Shown here piece by piece: positions 12,435 to 23,160 of a stretch of DNA of 64,000 nt. The DNA comes from Onthophagus taurus (Eukaryota > Arthropoda > Insecta > Coleoptera > Scarabaeidae). The position numbers were made by a program, and so were the translations under genes. The notes beneath the pieces were generated by a model. It did no database searches. It was not told where the DNA came from and saw nothing but the letters and a program-made list of their open reading frames with translations. The DNA lies in NCBI RefSeq assembly GCF_036711975.1, contig NC_091971.1, positions 3,603,501-3,667,500 of the forward strand. Reading direction: 5' to 3'. Position 1 is the stretch's first letter; each line of letters begins with the position of its first letter.

Positions 12435-13869
12435 GAAATATATAGATTAAATAGGGTCGTGTAATAATAAATAGCAGTTTTGATTTCTTTATAAGTTTTT
12501 CTGTCCAAAGCATCAAATTCTTCCAATGAATTAGATGAAATTGTGGTTGAGCACGAGATTCAGAACGCTTTAGAAAAAAATTTTTGGACTAAAAGTTGTA
12601 GCAAATTTTATTCTTAATAATATTGCTCTTTTATACTTTTGCTCTCAGATGCATAAATATCGAGAAAAATACGAATTTGAATGAACACAGCACCAAACAC
12701 GGTGTAATTCTGAGAGCTGTAGAAGGTTAACGGAAAAGAATTGAGATCAGACAATTTATAATTTCGAAACTATAGCGAATCAAACGACGTATAAATCTTA
12801 ATAATCGAATAAATCGTTTACGAGTTATTTCCCCCTAAAGATTCAGTCATTTTTGTGTTATATTCGTGTACCTTCGCAATATCTTGTTGTTTTAGCACAC
12901 TTCGAAAGAAATTTTAATCAGGCGTTTCCACTTTCTTCTTGGTTAATGATTAAGCTTTCAAATGAGATATAGTTCATCGAAATCGGTTGAGAGGTTCTCT
13001 TGTTATGATTAAAATACTATAAGTGTAACATCCTATCTAATTGGAGAATATTAATTTTGTTACATTTTATATATTTTTAGGAAGAACTTCGCAATAAAAT
13101 ATTTACGAGCAATTAAACCAATCATTATTTCTCTAAATATACCTAACGTTACTTAATTAACGGGGTTTAAATTAACGTGAATGCGGTAAGAGAAACGTTT
13201 ACTCAAATGCGTTATTGACCCAAATGCACATCATCTCTTTTACGAAAAAAGAAAATTCTTTAATGAAAGAGGTTGTTAACCTTAGCATAAATTGGTTTAA
13301 ATTAATTTATTAAAAAGAAAAAATTTCGGTTTTAACTGAAAATGATATAATTACTAAATTTAGATTATTTAGATTCTTTATTTAAGTACTTAGATCCACT
13401 TGTGGAAGAAACGATTCGAAACTGAACGAATACAATACACAATAGAACTGTGACTTATGTACTTTGAACGCGACTACATTGCTTATCAATTAATCCGGCG
13501 ATTCTCTCTCAATGTGCTTATGTTGAATAAAAATATTGTGTTATTCATTTTTGTGTCATTCGTTGTCACGATCGGATTGAAATTACATCAAATAAAGTTA
13601 ATTTTAAATTTTTTACTGTTTACAATTTCTGTACGAATCGTTAATTGAAGTTGTATTTAATTGGTGTGATTGAAAACAAGTTGTAATTAATCAAAAAAAA
13701 ATAACGTAAGTAAATTTGAATTGTTACTTTTTGATACAAAAACAAAGGTCATTTTTAAAGTACCTATAAAAGATACTATTTTTATCTCCATTTCTATAGA
13801 TTTTACAATTCCTTTTATCAGATTAATTTTTATTTTGTTTCAAATAAATTAATGTATGCATATTACTCT
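12435..13869. other. Intergenic region, nothing recognised
   Basis: About 1.4 kb of AT-rich sequence downstream of the gustatory receptor. A 63-codon frame at 13457-13648 has hydrophobic character but no splice or family support. No tandem repeats or inverted repeats of note were seen. Confidence 0.5.
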
Positions 13870-14107
13870 TTATTTTTTAACAATCTTTAGAATGTAGTCG
13901 CATTTATCACCTTGTTGATGAAGTTGACCTAAAAAAAAATAAACAAATATAGTAGGATTGCGCAAATTTACCGTTATTTATAAAAACAGTTAATTTGATA
14001 ACTAATCGAAGATTTCCTGAATTCAATGAGACTCCTTCTGGGACCCTTAAACTTTTATTTTTTATCATCGAATTCCAGAAATTCAACATTTCTTCATTTT
14101 TTGACAT
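13870..14107 (-). CDS. Possible small two-exon gene, 64-residue hypothetical protein
   Basis: Exon 1 (14107-13972) starts at ATG with MSKNEEMLNFWNSMIK and ends in phase 1 at a GTAAAT donor. A 43-bp intron with a T-rich tract and TTAG acceptor leads to exon 2 (13928-13870), which continues in frame with GQLHQQGDKCDYILKIVKK and a stop. The predicted protein is soluble and basic, with no signal peptide or membrane segment. I do not recognise the family. Support comes from the good splice signals, frame continuity and the motif TTGAGGTTAGA immediately upstream of the ATG, which also precedes the Agpat3 start. The intron is very short, and the whole could be a chance frame. Confidence 0.35.
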
Positions 14108-15121
14108 GTTACAATCTAACCTCAATTTATAGTTTTATTCTTGATAATTTATTATAGACCTCTCATCAACCCATACATTTTTTAATCCTGCAACAAAATA
14201 GAATGTTAGTTTTACTTTAAGAAATAAATCTGATGTTGCTCTTCAAAATAATATGTCAATAATTATTTAAAATTTTTAATTTTCTTTTGACAACTATAAT
14301 AATATGCCAAACTGACATTTGAAGTATATTATTAAACTACCAACATAACAATATTAATTTAATCGCTAAAAATTATATAAAATTAAAATGAACTTTTTTT
14401 ATTTACAATTTATTTTTAAAACTAAATCCACATGTACGATATAAATAAAAAAAATATCAAATGTATAATACTCGATAATTAAGAGACGATTTTTATCACA
14501 AAATCTAATCTACTTATGACACAATTCACCCGATAAAACAAATTAAGATAAAAGACTGCAATGTTAAAGGTCGTTTAAAAGTGTTCCGTTGCAATTTTCT
14601 TATCGTATAAATCGATTGTTTAAGAACAATTTAATTTTTTTGTTCAAAAAAAATTAATTATTTAAATCTCCCTCCATTAATTATAATGATATAGGAAGTA
14701 TGTAATTTGATCTGTCGATCATTTGACCTACTGAAAAATTATACCAAAAAATGACAGAAAAAATAACCTTTTTAACGGCTGTCAGAGTGACAATTCGTAC
14801 CTTTAACCCTGAAAGTGATAAGGCTTTAATTAAAAATGCAAAATCTCCGTTAATAAATAATTGATTCAGCATAAAGTGTTTGAGCGTGAGTTGAAAAACA
14901 CGTCGCAGTAAGCTTAATTTTTTTTTAATAATTATTGTTAAAAAGGGAGCATTTGAGTATCCTAACCTCTCCAAAAACGTTGATTATCAATCGATAATGT
15001 GAACATTTTTCCAAAAAATAATCTATTATAAACGCAAAATTAGGGACTAAATTTAGTCTTGTTAAAAACGTTTTGTTAAAAACTTGAAATAATTGTTATT
15101 TTCTTTTAATTTGAGGTTAGA
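14108..15121. other. Intergenic region upstream of Agpat3
   Basis: About 1 kb, AT-rich, with no supported gene. A 97-codon minus-strand frame at 14681-14974 lacks an ATG start and family resemblance. The sequence just before the acyltransferase start carries TTTGAGGTTAGA (15109-15120). Confidence 0.45.
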
Positions 15122-17564
15122 ATGATGGATATGAAGAAACTTCAGACGTTGAAACGGTCCAGGCTTATACAACTATGTTTCGCTATCACATTTTTCACGT
15201 CAGGAATTATTGTAAATTTTGTACAATGTATTTTATATTTAACATTACACAAAATCAACAAGAGATTATACAGGAAGCTTAATTGGTATTGTTGTTATAG
15301 TATATACTCACGTAAGTCATCAATTTATATGTTAAATTAACTTTGTTAATACTTTATTTTCACAAAACAGAATTAGTATTTATGTGTGATTGGTGGTCTG
15401 GATCGGAAGTTATCCTTTACGCAAACCAAAAAGATTTCGATAATTATTGGGGTAAAGAACATGCTTATTGCGTTATGAATCATTCGTACGAAATCGATTG
15501 GCTCGTTGGGTGGATGCTTTGTGATCGGATACATATGTTAGGGGTAAAAAAATTTTAATTATTATTCTTTTTTATTCTAATTAAATTTTTTTTCTAAATA
15601 GAACTGTAAGGCGTATGCTAAAAGAGTTATTCAATACATGCCGGTTTTGGGATGGTGTTGGAAATTCTCAGAGTTTGTTTTTCTTGAACGTTCATTTGAA
15701 AAAGATAGAGAAACTATTAGGAAACAAGTTACTGAATTATCTGAACACCCTGATCCTATGTGGGTAAGTATTTTAATTTTGAGGTCGGAATTACTTTAAT
15801 AATTTTATGTCAAAGTGACATAAATGAATTTTTGAGGTTAGAATCACTCTAATAATTTAATGTCAAAGTGACATAAATAACTTTTTGAGGTTAGATCACT
15901 TTAACTCTTTCGTTCCAAGTTGTATCACAAAGAAATCACCTTTTTAATAATTTATTTCAAGAGATTCAGTGGTAGCGATTTGCAAATTTAAAAATTAAAA
16001 AAGAAATGTATTTCAATAATTCCATTTAGGGCCTGAAAGGGTTAATAATTTAATGTCAAAGTGACATAAATGACTTTTTGAGGTTAGAATCACTTTAACC
16101 CTTTCATGCCAAGTGGTATCACAAAGAAATCACCTTTTTAATAATTTATTTCAAAAGATTCAGTGGTAGCGATTTGTAAATTTAAAAATTTAAACAATTT
16201 TTTTTTATTACAATAATTCTTATTTTGGGCCTGAAAGGGTTAATAATTTAATGTCAAAGTGACATAAATGACTTTTTGAGGTTAGAATCATTTTAATAAT
16301 TTAATGTCAAAGTGACGTAAAGGACTTTTTGAGGTTAGAATTACTTTAACTCTTTCATTCCAAGTGGTATCACAAAGAAATCACCTTTTTAATAATTTAT
16401 TTCAAGAGATTCAGTGGTAGCGATTTGCAAATTTAAAAATTAAAAAAAATTATTTCAATAATTCTTATTTTGGGCCTAAAAGGGTTAATAATTTAATGTC
16501 AAAGTGACATAAATAACTTTTTGAGGTTAGAATCACTTTAACTCTTTCGTTCCAAGTGATATCACAAAGAAATCACCTTTTTAATAATTTATTTCAACAG
16601 ATTCAGTGTAGTGATTTAAAAATTTAAACAATTTTTTTTTTATTTCAATAATTTTTATTTTGGGCCTGAAAGGGTTAATAATTTAATGTCAAAGTGACAT
16701 AACTGACTTTTTGAGGTTATCTTATTTTTTTTTTTCAACTTTATTTAGTATCTTATTAAGGTTATTGACTTTAATAGTTATTAATAGTGTTGATAAAAGC
16801 TGTTTATCAATAAAGAAGAATTTATCAAAACTTTATTTTGATTTATTTTATTTTGTTTTAGTTATTATTATTTCCGGAAGGTACAAGATTTACGGAAAAA
16901 AAGCACGCGATTTCTTTAGAGTTTGCGCGCGAGAAAAATTTACCTCAATTAAAACACCATCTCCTTCCAAGAACGAAAGGTTTCGTAGCTAGTTTACCGT
17001 CCATGGTCGGAAAAGTACCCGCTGTTTACGATATTGAGCTTGCTTTCAAAGAAAATGACACGGGAAGGCCGACGATGACGGGTTTGTTGTTGGGTTATCC
17101 AGTTACGGCGCATTTGTATATGAAACGGATTCCGATGGAGGATATTCCAGCGACTGAGGAAGAACAAGAAGAGTTTTTGAGACAATTATTCATTGAAAAG
17201 GATAAATTAAAAGAGAGTTTTATAAACACAGGCGATTTCTTCGAAACTTCCGGTATCGAAAAGACTGCTGTAATAAAATTACCAAGGCGAGTAAATTCTT
17301 TGGTGAATATCGCCGTTTGGTTCGTCGTTATTCTCTGTCCAATTGGATATTCTTTAATTAAGTTATTATTTAGCGGGGAGTTGTTGTATTTTTCAATTGG
17401 AATGAGTATTATTGGTATATGTAAGTATTTTTTTAATCTTTTTATTATTATTTAATTAATTTTATTAATTTTCAGTTTTTGTTCTTTTAAATAAAACAAT
17501 TGGTATGTCAAAAATCAGTAAAGGATCTTCATATGGAGCTAATTCACCTAAAAAAGTGGATTAA
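15122..17564 (+). CDS. Agpat3: 1-acyl-sn-glycerol-3-phosphate acyltransferase, AGPAT3/4 type
   Basis: ER-membrane enzyme that adds a second acyl chain to lysophosphatidic acid, giving phosphatidic acid. Five exons: 15122-15311, 15371-15543, 15602-15763, 16862-17420 and 17476-17564; all junctions are GT-AG and in phase, 390 residues. An N-terminal membrane segment (about 18-38) precedes the conserved block LVFMCDWWSGSE. Acyltransferase motif I is NHSYEIDW (residues 100-107, the H-x4-D dyad) and motif III is FPEGTRFTEKKH (from 179). The stretch LPQLKHHLLPRTKGF and the C-terminal ISKGSSYG are hallmarks of the AGPAT3/4/5-like branch. Two hydrophobic segments lie near the C-terminus. All catalytic motifs look intact. 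Intron 3 is 1.1 kb and filled with a tandem repeat; the other introns are 55-60 bp. Confidence 0.93.
15764..16730. repeat. Intronic minisatellite in Agpat3 intron 3, mixed 57-bp and about 190-bp units
   Basis: The phrase TGAGGTTAGAATCAC followed by AATGTCAAAGTGACATAAA recurs along most of the intron. Short units of about 57 bp hold only these two motifs. Long units of about 190 bp add a segment with GTATCACAAAGAAATCACC, AGATTCAGTGGTAGCGA and GGGCCTGAAAGGGTTAATA. About four long and four short units can be counted. Each unit holds the perfect inverted repeat TGTCA-AAG-TGACA. Confidence 0.88.
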
Positions 17565-19690
17565 ACTTTAAGAAATCAACTAAATTGGGGTGATAAAATG
17601 TTATTTAAAACGTATTTTCGATGTGTACACAACATTTTTTTTTGTATTTCTTAGTTTTATGTTAACAGCTTCAACTGTGTGTAAAACTTGTAATTAAGTT
17701 AATTTATTATTTTTATTTTTGAGAGATAAAATGGAAAAAAAAACATATTTTTTTAGACATCAAATTTTCTTTTATTTTAAAAATTACAAATTATGTTTTT
17801 ATTGTGGTGTTTTCGAAGGGGTATTTTGGATGCATTAAAAAAATCGACAATAACATCTAAAAGTGGCTAAAAATAATCGATTCTAATCGTCGCTTTTGGT
17901 CTTTGGTTAATGTAAAATGTTTTGTTTTTATAGTAAGGTATAATCAATGGCTTATTTCTTTTTTTTTTGTATAATCTCGATTAATCAAGTTAATTTTAAT
18001 GCTATAATCGTTCATTAAGTGTTGGTGTTCAATGCATTTTAGTTGAATAGTGCCTTACTATAAATAAATAAATAATCTATTTAGATCTTAAATTAATTGT
18101 GATGAGAAACTTGTAGAATGTTTAGATTTTAAATCAATGATTTTAGATCAATGTTATATGGTCTCTTAGTATGTGATCTTAAATTTGAATATGATCAAAT
18201 TGATAAATTGTATTGCGGTAATTATAAAAGATACATTATAATTATAATGCTATGGAGACAGAAAGCAGAAACATTCCTACGATTACCGCAGCAATTATAC
18301 TAAATATTCTTCACATAAACAGCAATAGATTATATTCCTGATGTTGTAAACCAAGTTTAGGTGGTTTAGCTTAGCTTCATTACGTTCTGAATCATTTTAT
18401 TCAAAATACTACATAAGACAAGTTGTGCTCTTTACCTAAAAATGATACTATAAATTAAGCTGAGACAAAACATAACCCATTTTTGTTAAATATACATACT
18501 ATTATTTATTGCAGCTTGGTTTCTTTATAATTTTATTTAAATATAAAATAAATACTCATTGTTTTGAGGAAAAAAGGAATAAGCCAAAGATTTTCTTAAC
18601 TTTCTTAACAGTGGCAGGGATGGTACAAGAATAAAAAAAACTGGTTAGAATATATAAATATAAAATAGAGTGTTTATATTTTTGCGCCTATATTTTCAAA
18701 ATGTTTCTATTCATTTCCTAATTTTTATTGTACATTTTTATTATAAAGCGCAAATTTTTGCACAACAAAATAAGTTAAACTAACGTTTTTTTTATCAATA
18801 CGTTACTATAAACAATAAGCCTAAGAGCTGAGCTGGTGATGACAATTTTATTTTTTAATAATTATGTATTTTAGGGTGGATTCTTTCAAAAGATGTGTTG
18901 TTTTTAAAAAGATATTAAATCATTCATGTGATTATCTCCGTCTTTAATTTAATTAATCTTAATCCCCAATTATTTAGGATTTCGATTCCTTTCTTATAAC
19001 AGAAACGATTAAAATTGTTATCTTTTAGTAGCACTTTGTTATTTATACGATTAAAACCCAAAAATAAAAAAAAATTTGTTTGTTATTAACGAAATAATTC
19101 ATTAAGATATTTTTTTATCAGACGGGGAAAAGTCGTCAACATTAATTAATGCTTACTCATCATTTCCGGAGAAAAAAACACTCGAAAAGATTAAAAAAAT
19201 AAATACATTTATTATACATTAATATCTCAAAGGGGTAACCAATTAATTAATATTTGCTTTAAAATAAATTATTTACACCTAATCAAATTACGAGTGGGTA
19301 CTTATCCATTTTAAATTATCGCCGGAAACAATACAATTTTCATTGAAAATCTTCCACGCACAAATTTAATTGATTAAGATTATTTATCAATCAATCTTTT
19401 TCATCAATTTTTAATCGTTCGGGCAAGATCATCATCAAGGTTTGTTGTAAAAGTTATTTGTAAAATCCGAAAAATAATTGTTAATAAAAATTTGAAACAA
19501 GATTAATGCTATTTTAAAGTTTCTTTGATGTTTTGCGATGAAACACCACAAATACAATGATGATAATAGGATAATGCTATTTGACAACAGAGGCACTTAA
19601 TCGGGTGTTTTAAGATCGGGGCCATTTACAAAAGAGGGATGCTTTCATCATAAAGAAATACCTTGATGAAAAAATGATGTGAAAACGTAG
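17565..19690. other. Agpat3 3' UTR and intergenic sequence
   Basis: The first few hundred bases are probably 3' UTR; an AATAAATAAATAA cluster at about 18063 could serve as polyadenylation signal. The remainder is AT-rich with many homopolymer runs. No coding region, RNA gene or repeat family was recognised. Confidence 0.5.
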
Positions 19691-19699
19691 GATAACTCT

Positions 19700-20618
19700 C
19701 TTAATAACTGACTCAGGAGTTATTAACTCACATAAACAACGGAAAAGACTGGTTTAATACTGAGTGTGATAGAGCAAGAATACAGAAAGATAGTGCCAAA
19801 ATGGTCCAGAAGAGAACAAACGGAAATGTCGAAGAATACAGAGAGACGAGAAAGCAGGAGATTCGAATTCCAGGAACGAAGAAGCAGAAGAACCAAAAGA
19901 AGGGCTCAATCAACAAAAACAAAGGGATTTAAACCCAGAATCATGTTGTGCAAAGATAAAGATGGGAATCTTGTGTCGGACCCTAACTTAATATTAAATA
20001 GATGGACTCAGTATTTTGATCAGCAGCTTAACTCGAATGTGGACATGGTACCAGCCAAACTATATGATGCTCTATATAGACTAACACACCAACAAAGCTA
20101 GATCTATTAGTTTTGTAGGAATGACAATGAGGAACGTCAGATACTAGATAAAAATACAAAATAACATGTCAGAGAATATAGGAGTAAGTGAGTCATGTAG
20201 TGGACGTGTTGGCATGTTTTGAATACCATCTTGGATTCTGGTATCCTTGTCATAAATGCTGGAGGATGTGCAAACAAGGTATTAGAGATGGATACTAGGG
20301 TTGGCAAGGGAGACTCCAGGCTATATAGAGAGGGAAAAGGTTGAGGTGGATTTAATAATGGTGGAGGCTGGGAGAAAAGCAATGAAATACGAGGAAAGGA
20401 ATCAAGGAGAGGAGGTTGATATATGGGCAAGGAGATATTAATGATATTATAGGAGAGTGGGATATTCAATAACTGACATCGGCTATAGAAGAGTGGAGAG
20501 AGGTGAAATGTGGAGAGAACCGAGGGATAGGGACAGGGACATACAGAGGCAGAAGAGAAGGTCACATGTACGGGAAGTTAGATATGATGGAAGGGAAAAG
20601 ATTGGTGGCCAGATTCCG
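19700..20618 (+). mobile_element. LINE fragments (endonuclease-RT linker and C-terminal region)
   Basis: Plus-strand frames contain GKDWFNTECDRARIQKD and NGNVEEYRETRKQEIR and then MLCKDKDGNLVSDPNLILNR followed by WTQYFDQQLN, the standard linker just before the reverse transcriptase of many LINEs. After about 20100 the reading frame is lost; around 20480-20690 fragments such as RLVARFRFDNEERGDCRL and GEGVRAR resemble LINE C-terminal zinc-knuckle regions. The copy is heavily degraded and leads directly into the 560-bp tandem array. Confidence 0.65.
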
Positions 20619-22770
20619 CTTTGACAATGAAGAGAGAGGGGACTGCAGGCTCATTTTGGGAGAGGGAGTGAGGGCAAGAGATGGATGAGGGAGGTGATTG
20701 GGGTTGTGGAGATAGAGGAGGAGGGTAGAAGGTATTTACATGTATTATATTACTGGAGAAAATATTGTAAACATAGTAAACGTTTATTATGTCTAGAAGA
20801 CTGTCTTTCTACATTCTCGTTTAATCCAGTACTTTCTAACTAGTTTTGGTTACATCATTTGGTTTAGTTTTATTCATTTCACTACAGGTTGGCGTCTACC
20901 ATTTTTGTCAGCAACCCATCTTGCCAAACGGAATCGCAACCTTTTTTGACACTTAATAGCACTGTAATAGTCTGGTGTCTCCCCTTCTGGACAAGCTCCA
21001 AAGTGCTATCGAGTTTTGCAGCTTACTGTACTTCTTTTTTAAGTTGCCTGAACATAAAATTGATGCTTCGTGGGTTGGCTTTTCTGTTCGACTTTTCTCT
21101 TCGACAATGAAGAGAGAGGGAATAGGTACTAGGCGGGCGATGTGGAGAGGATTTGGAACACATGCTGAGAGGATGTAGCGAGATGAGGGAGGAGGCGATG
21201 GACTGTAGGCTGATTTTGGGAGAGGGAGTGAGGGCAAGAGATGGATGAGGGAGGTGATTGGGGTTGTGGAGATGGAGGAGGAGGGTAGAAGGTATTTACA
21301 TGTATTATATTACTGGAGAAAATATTGTAAACATAGTAAACGTTTATTATGTCTAGAAGACTGTCTTTCTACATTCTCGTTTAATCCAGTACTTTCTAAC
21401 TAGTTTTGGTTACATCATTTGGTTTAGTTTTATTCATTTCACTACAGGTTGGCGTCTACCATTTTTGTCAGCAACCCATCTTGCCAAACGGAATCGCAAC
21501 CTTTTTTGACACTTAATAGCACTGTAATAGTCTGGTGTCTCCCCTTCTGGACAAGCTCCAATGTGCTATCGAGTTTTGCAGCTTACTGTACTTCTTTTTT
21601 AAGTTGCCTAAACATAAAATTGATGCTTCGTGGGTTGGCTTTTCTGTTCGACTTTTCTCTTCGACAATGAAGAGAGAGGGAATAGGTACTAGGCGGGCGA
21701 TGTGGAGAGGATTTGGAACACATGCTGAGAGGATATAGCGAGCTGAGGGAGGAGGCGATGGACTGTAGGCTGATTTTGGGAGAGGGAGTGAGGGCAAGAG
21801 ATGGATGAGGGAGGTGATTGGGGTTGTGGGGATGGAGGAGGAGGGTAGAAGGTATTTACATGTATTATATTACTGGAGAAAATATTGTAAACATAGTAAA
21901 CGTTTATTATGTCTAGAAGACTGTCTTTCTACATTCTCGTTTAATCCAGTACTTTCTAACTAGTTTTGGTTAGATCATTTGGTTTAGTTTTATTCATTTC
22001 ACTACAGGTTGGCGTCTACCATTTTTGTCAGCAACCCATCTTGCCAAACGGAATCGCAACCTTTTTTGACACTTAATAGTACTGTAATAGTCTGGTGTCT
22101 CCCCTTCTGGACAAGCTCCAATGTGCTATCGAGTTTTGCAGCTTACTGTACTTCTTTTTTAAGTTGCCTGAACATAAAATTCATGCTTCGTGGGTAGGCT
22201 TTTCTGTTCGACTTTTCTCTTCGACAATGAAGAGAGAGGGAATAGGTACTAGGCGGGCGATGTGGAGAGGATTTGGAACACATGCTGAGAGGATGTAGCG
22301 AGCTGAGGGAGGAGGCGATGGACTGTAGGCTGATTTTGGGAGAGGGAGTGAGGGCAAGAGATGGATGAGGGAGGTGATTGGGGTTGTGGAGATGGAGGAG
22401 GAGGGTAAAAGGTATTTACATGTATTATATTACTGGAGAAAATATTGTAAACATAGTAAACGTTTATTATGTCTAGAAGACTGTCTTTCTACATTCTCGT
22501 TTAATCCAGTACTTTCTAACTAGTTTTGGTTAGATCATTTGGTTTAGTTTTATTCATTTCACTACAGGTTGGCGTCTACCATTTTTGTCAGCAACCCATC
22601 TTGCCAAACGGAATCGCAACCTTTTTTGACACTTAATAGCACTGTAATAGTCTGGTGTCTCCCTTTCTGGACAATCTCCAATGTGCTATCTAGTTTTGCA
22701 GCTTACTGTACTTCTTTTTTAAGTTGCCTGAACATAAAATTGATGCTTCGTGGTAGGCTTTTCTCTTCGA
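20619..22770 (+). repeat. 560-bp tandem array, about four copies, derived partly from a LINE 3' end
   Basis: GACAATGAAGAGAGAGGG occurs at about 20622, 21103, 21663 and 22223, and GGTTGGCGTCTACCATTTTT at about 20887, 21447, 22007 and 22567. Units 2 and 3 are 560 bp. Unit 1 is 480 bp because it lacks one 80-bp block. Unit 4 breaks off near 22770. Copies differ at only a handful of positions, so amplification was recent (or it is partly an assembly effect). The start of each unit matches the LINE C-terminal region upstream (FDNEERGNRY-like in one frame); the rest is not recognised. Open frames of 60-95 codons repeat in each unit, are not conserved domains and are not called as genes. Confidence 0.88.
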
Positions 22771-23160
22771 TTTCTTTTTGTAGTATTTCTAGGATTAACT
22801 CCCTGATTTTCAATAACCTAACCAGAAAACTTAATAGATGGGTTTGCAGTTCCTGAGTTGTGATAACGTTTTCTATAAAACTTCTACCAACCTTTCTACC
22901 AATATATTAATCATTTTATCATTTTATGGCACATCTTGTTCGCTTTTAACGTTACACGAGGATCATAATGTTAAGATTTTATTAAATTAAATTTAATATT
23001 TTATCGATTCAATTTAATCCGTGACTCATTAACTCAAATGTAGGAACGTTTTGACCAGATTTTGATACGTCTGTGTGTATACGATGCAGGTACATCGAGA
23101 TAAGAAGGTGATAAACGTATTTCCGAAATATCGTTGTCAGTGCAGTTTAGATTAGCAACG
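22771..23160 (+). other. Upstream region of the first DUF229 gene
   Basis: Unique AT-rich sequence leading to the ATG at 23161. An in-frame TTG codon at 23134 extends the reading frame, but the ATG with context CAACGATGA is the sensible start. No clear TATA box was identified. Confidence 0.45.

Noticed and set aside
14681-14974. 97-codon minus-strand frame upstream of Agpat3
   Set aside because: No ATG at its start, no family match, and no splice partner could be found.
20889-22856. Repeated 60-95 codon frames on both strands in the 560-bp array
   Set aside because: They recur only because the DNA is repeated; neither frame resembles a domain and opposite-strand frames are equally open.
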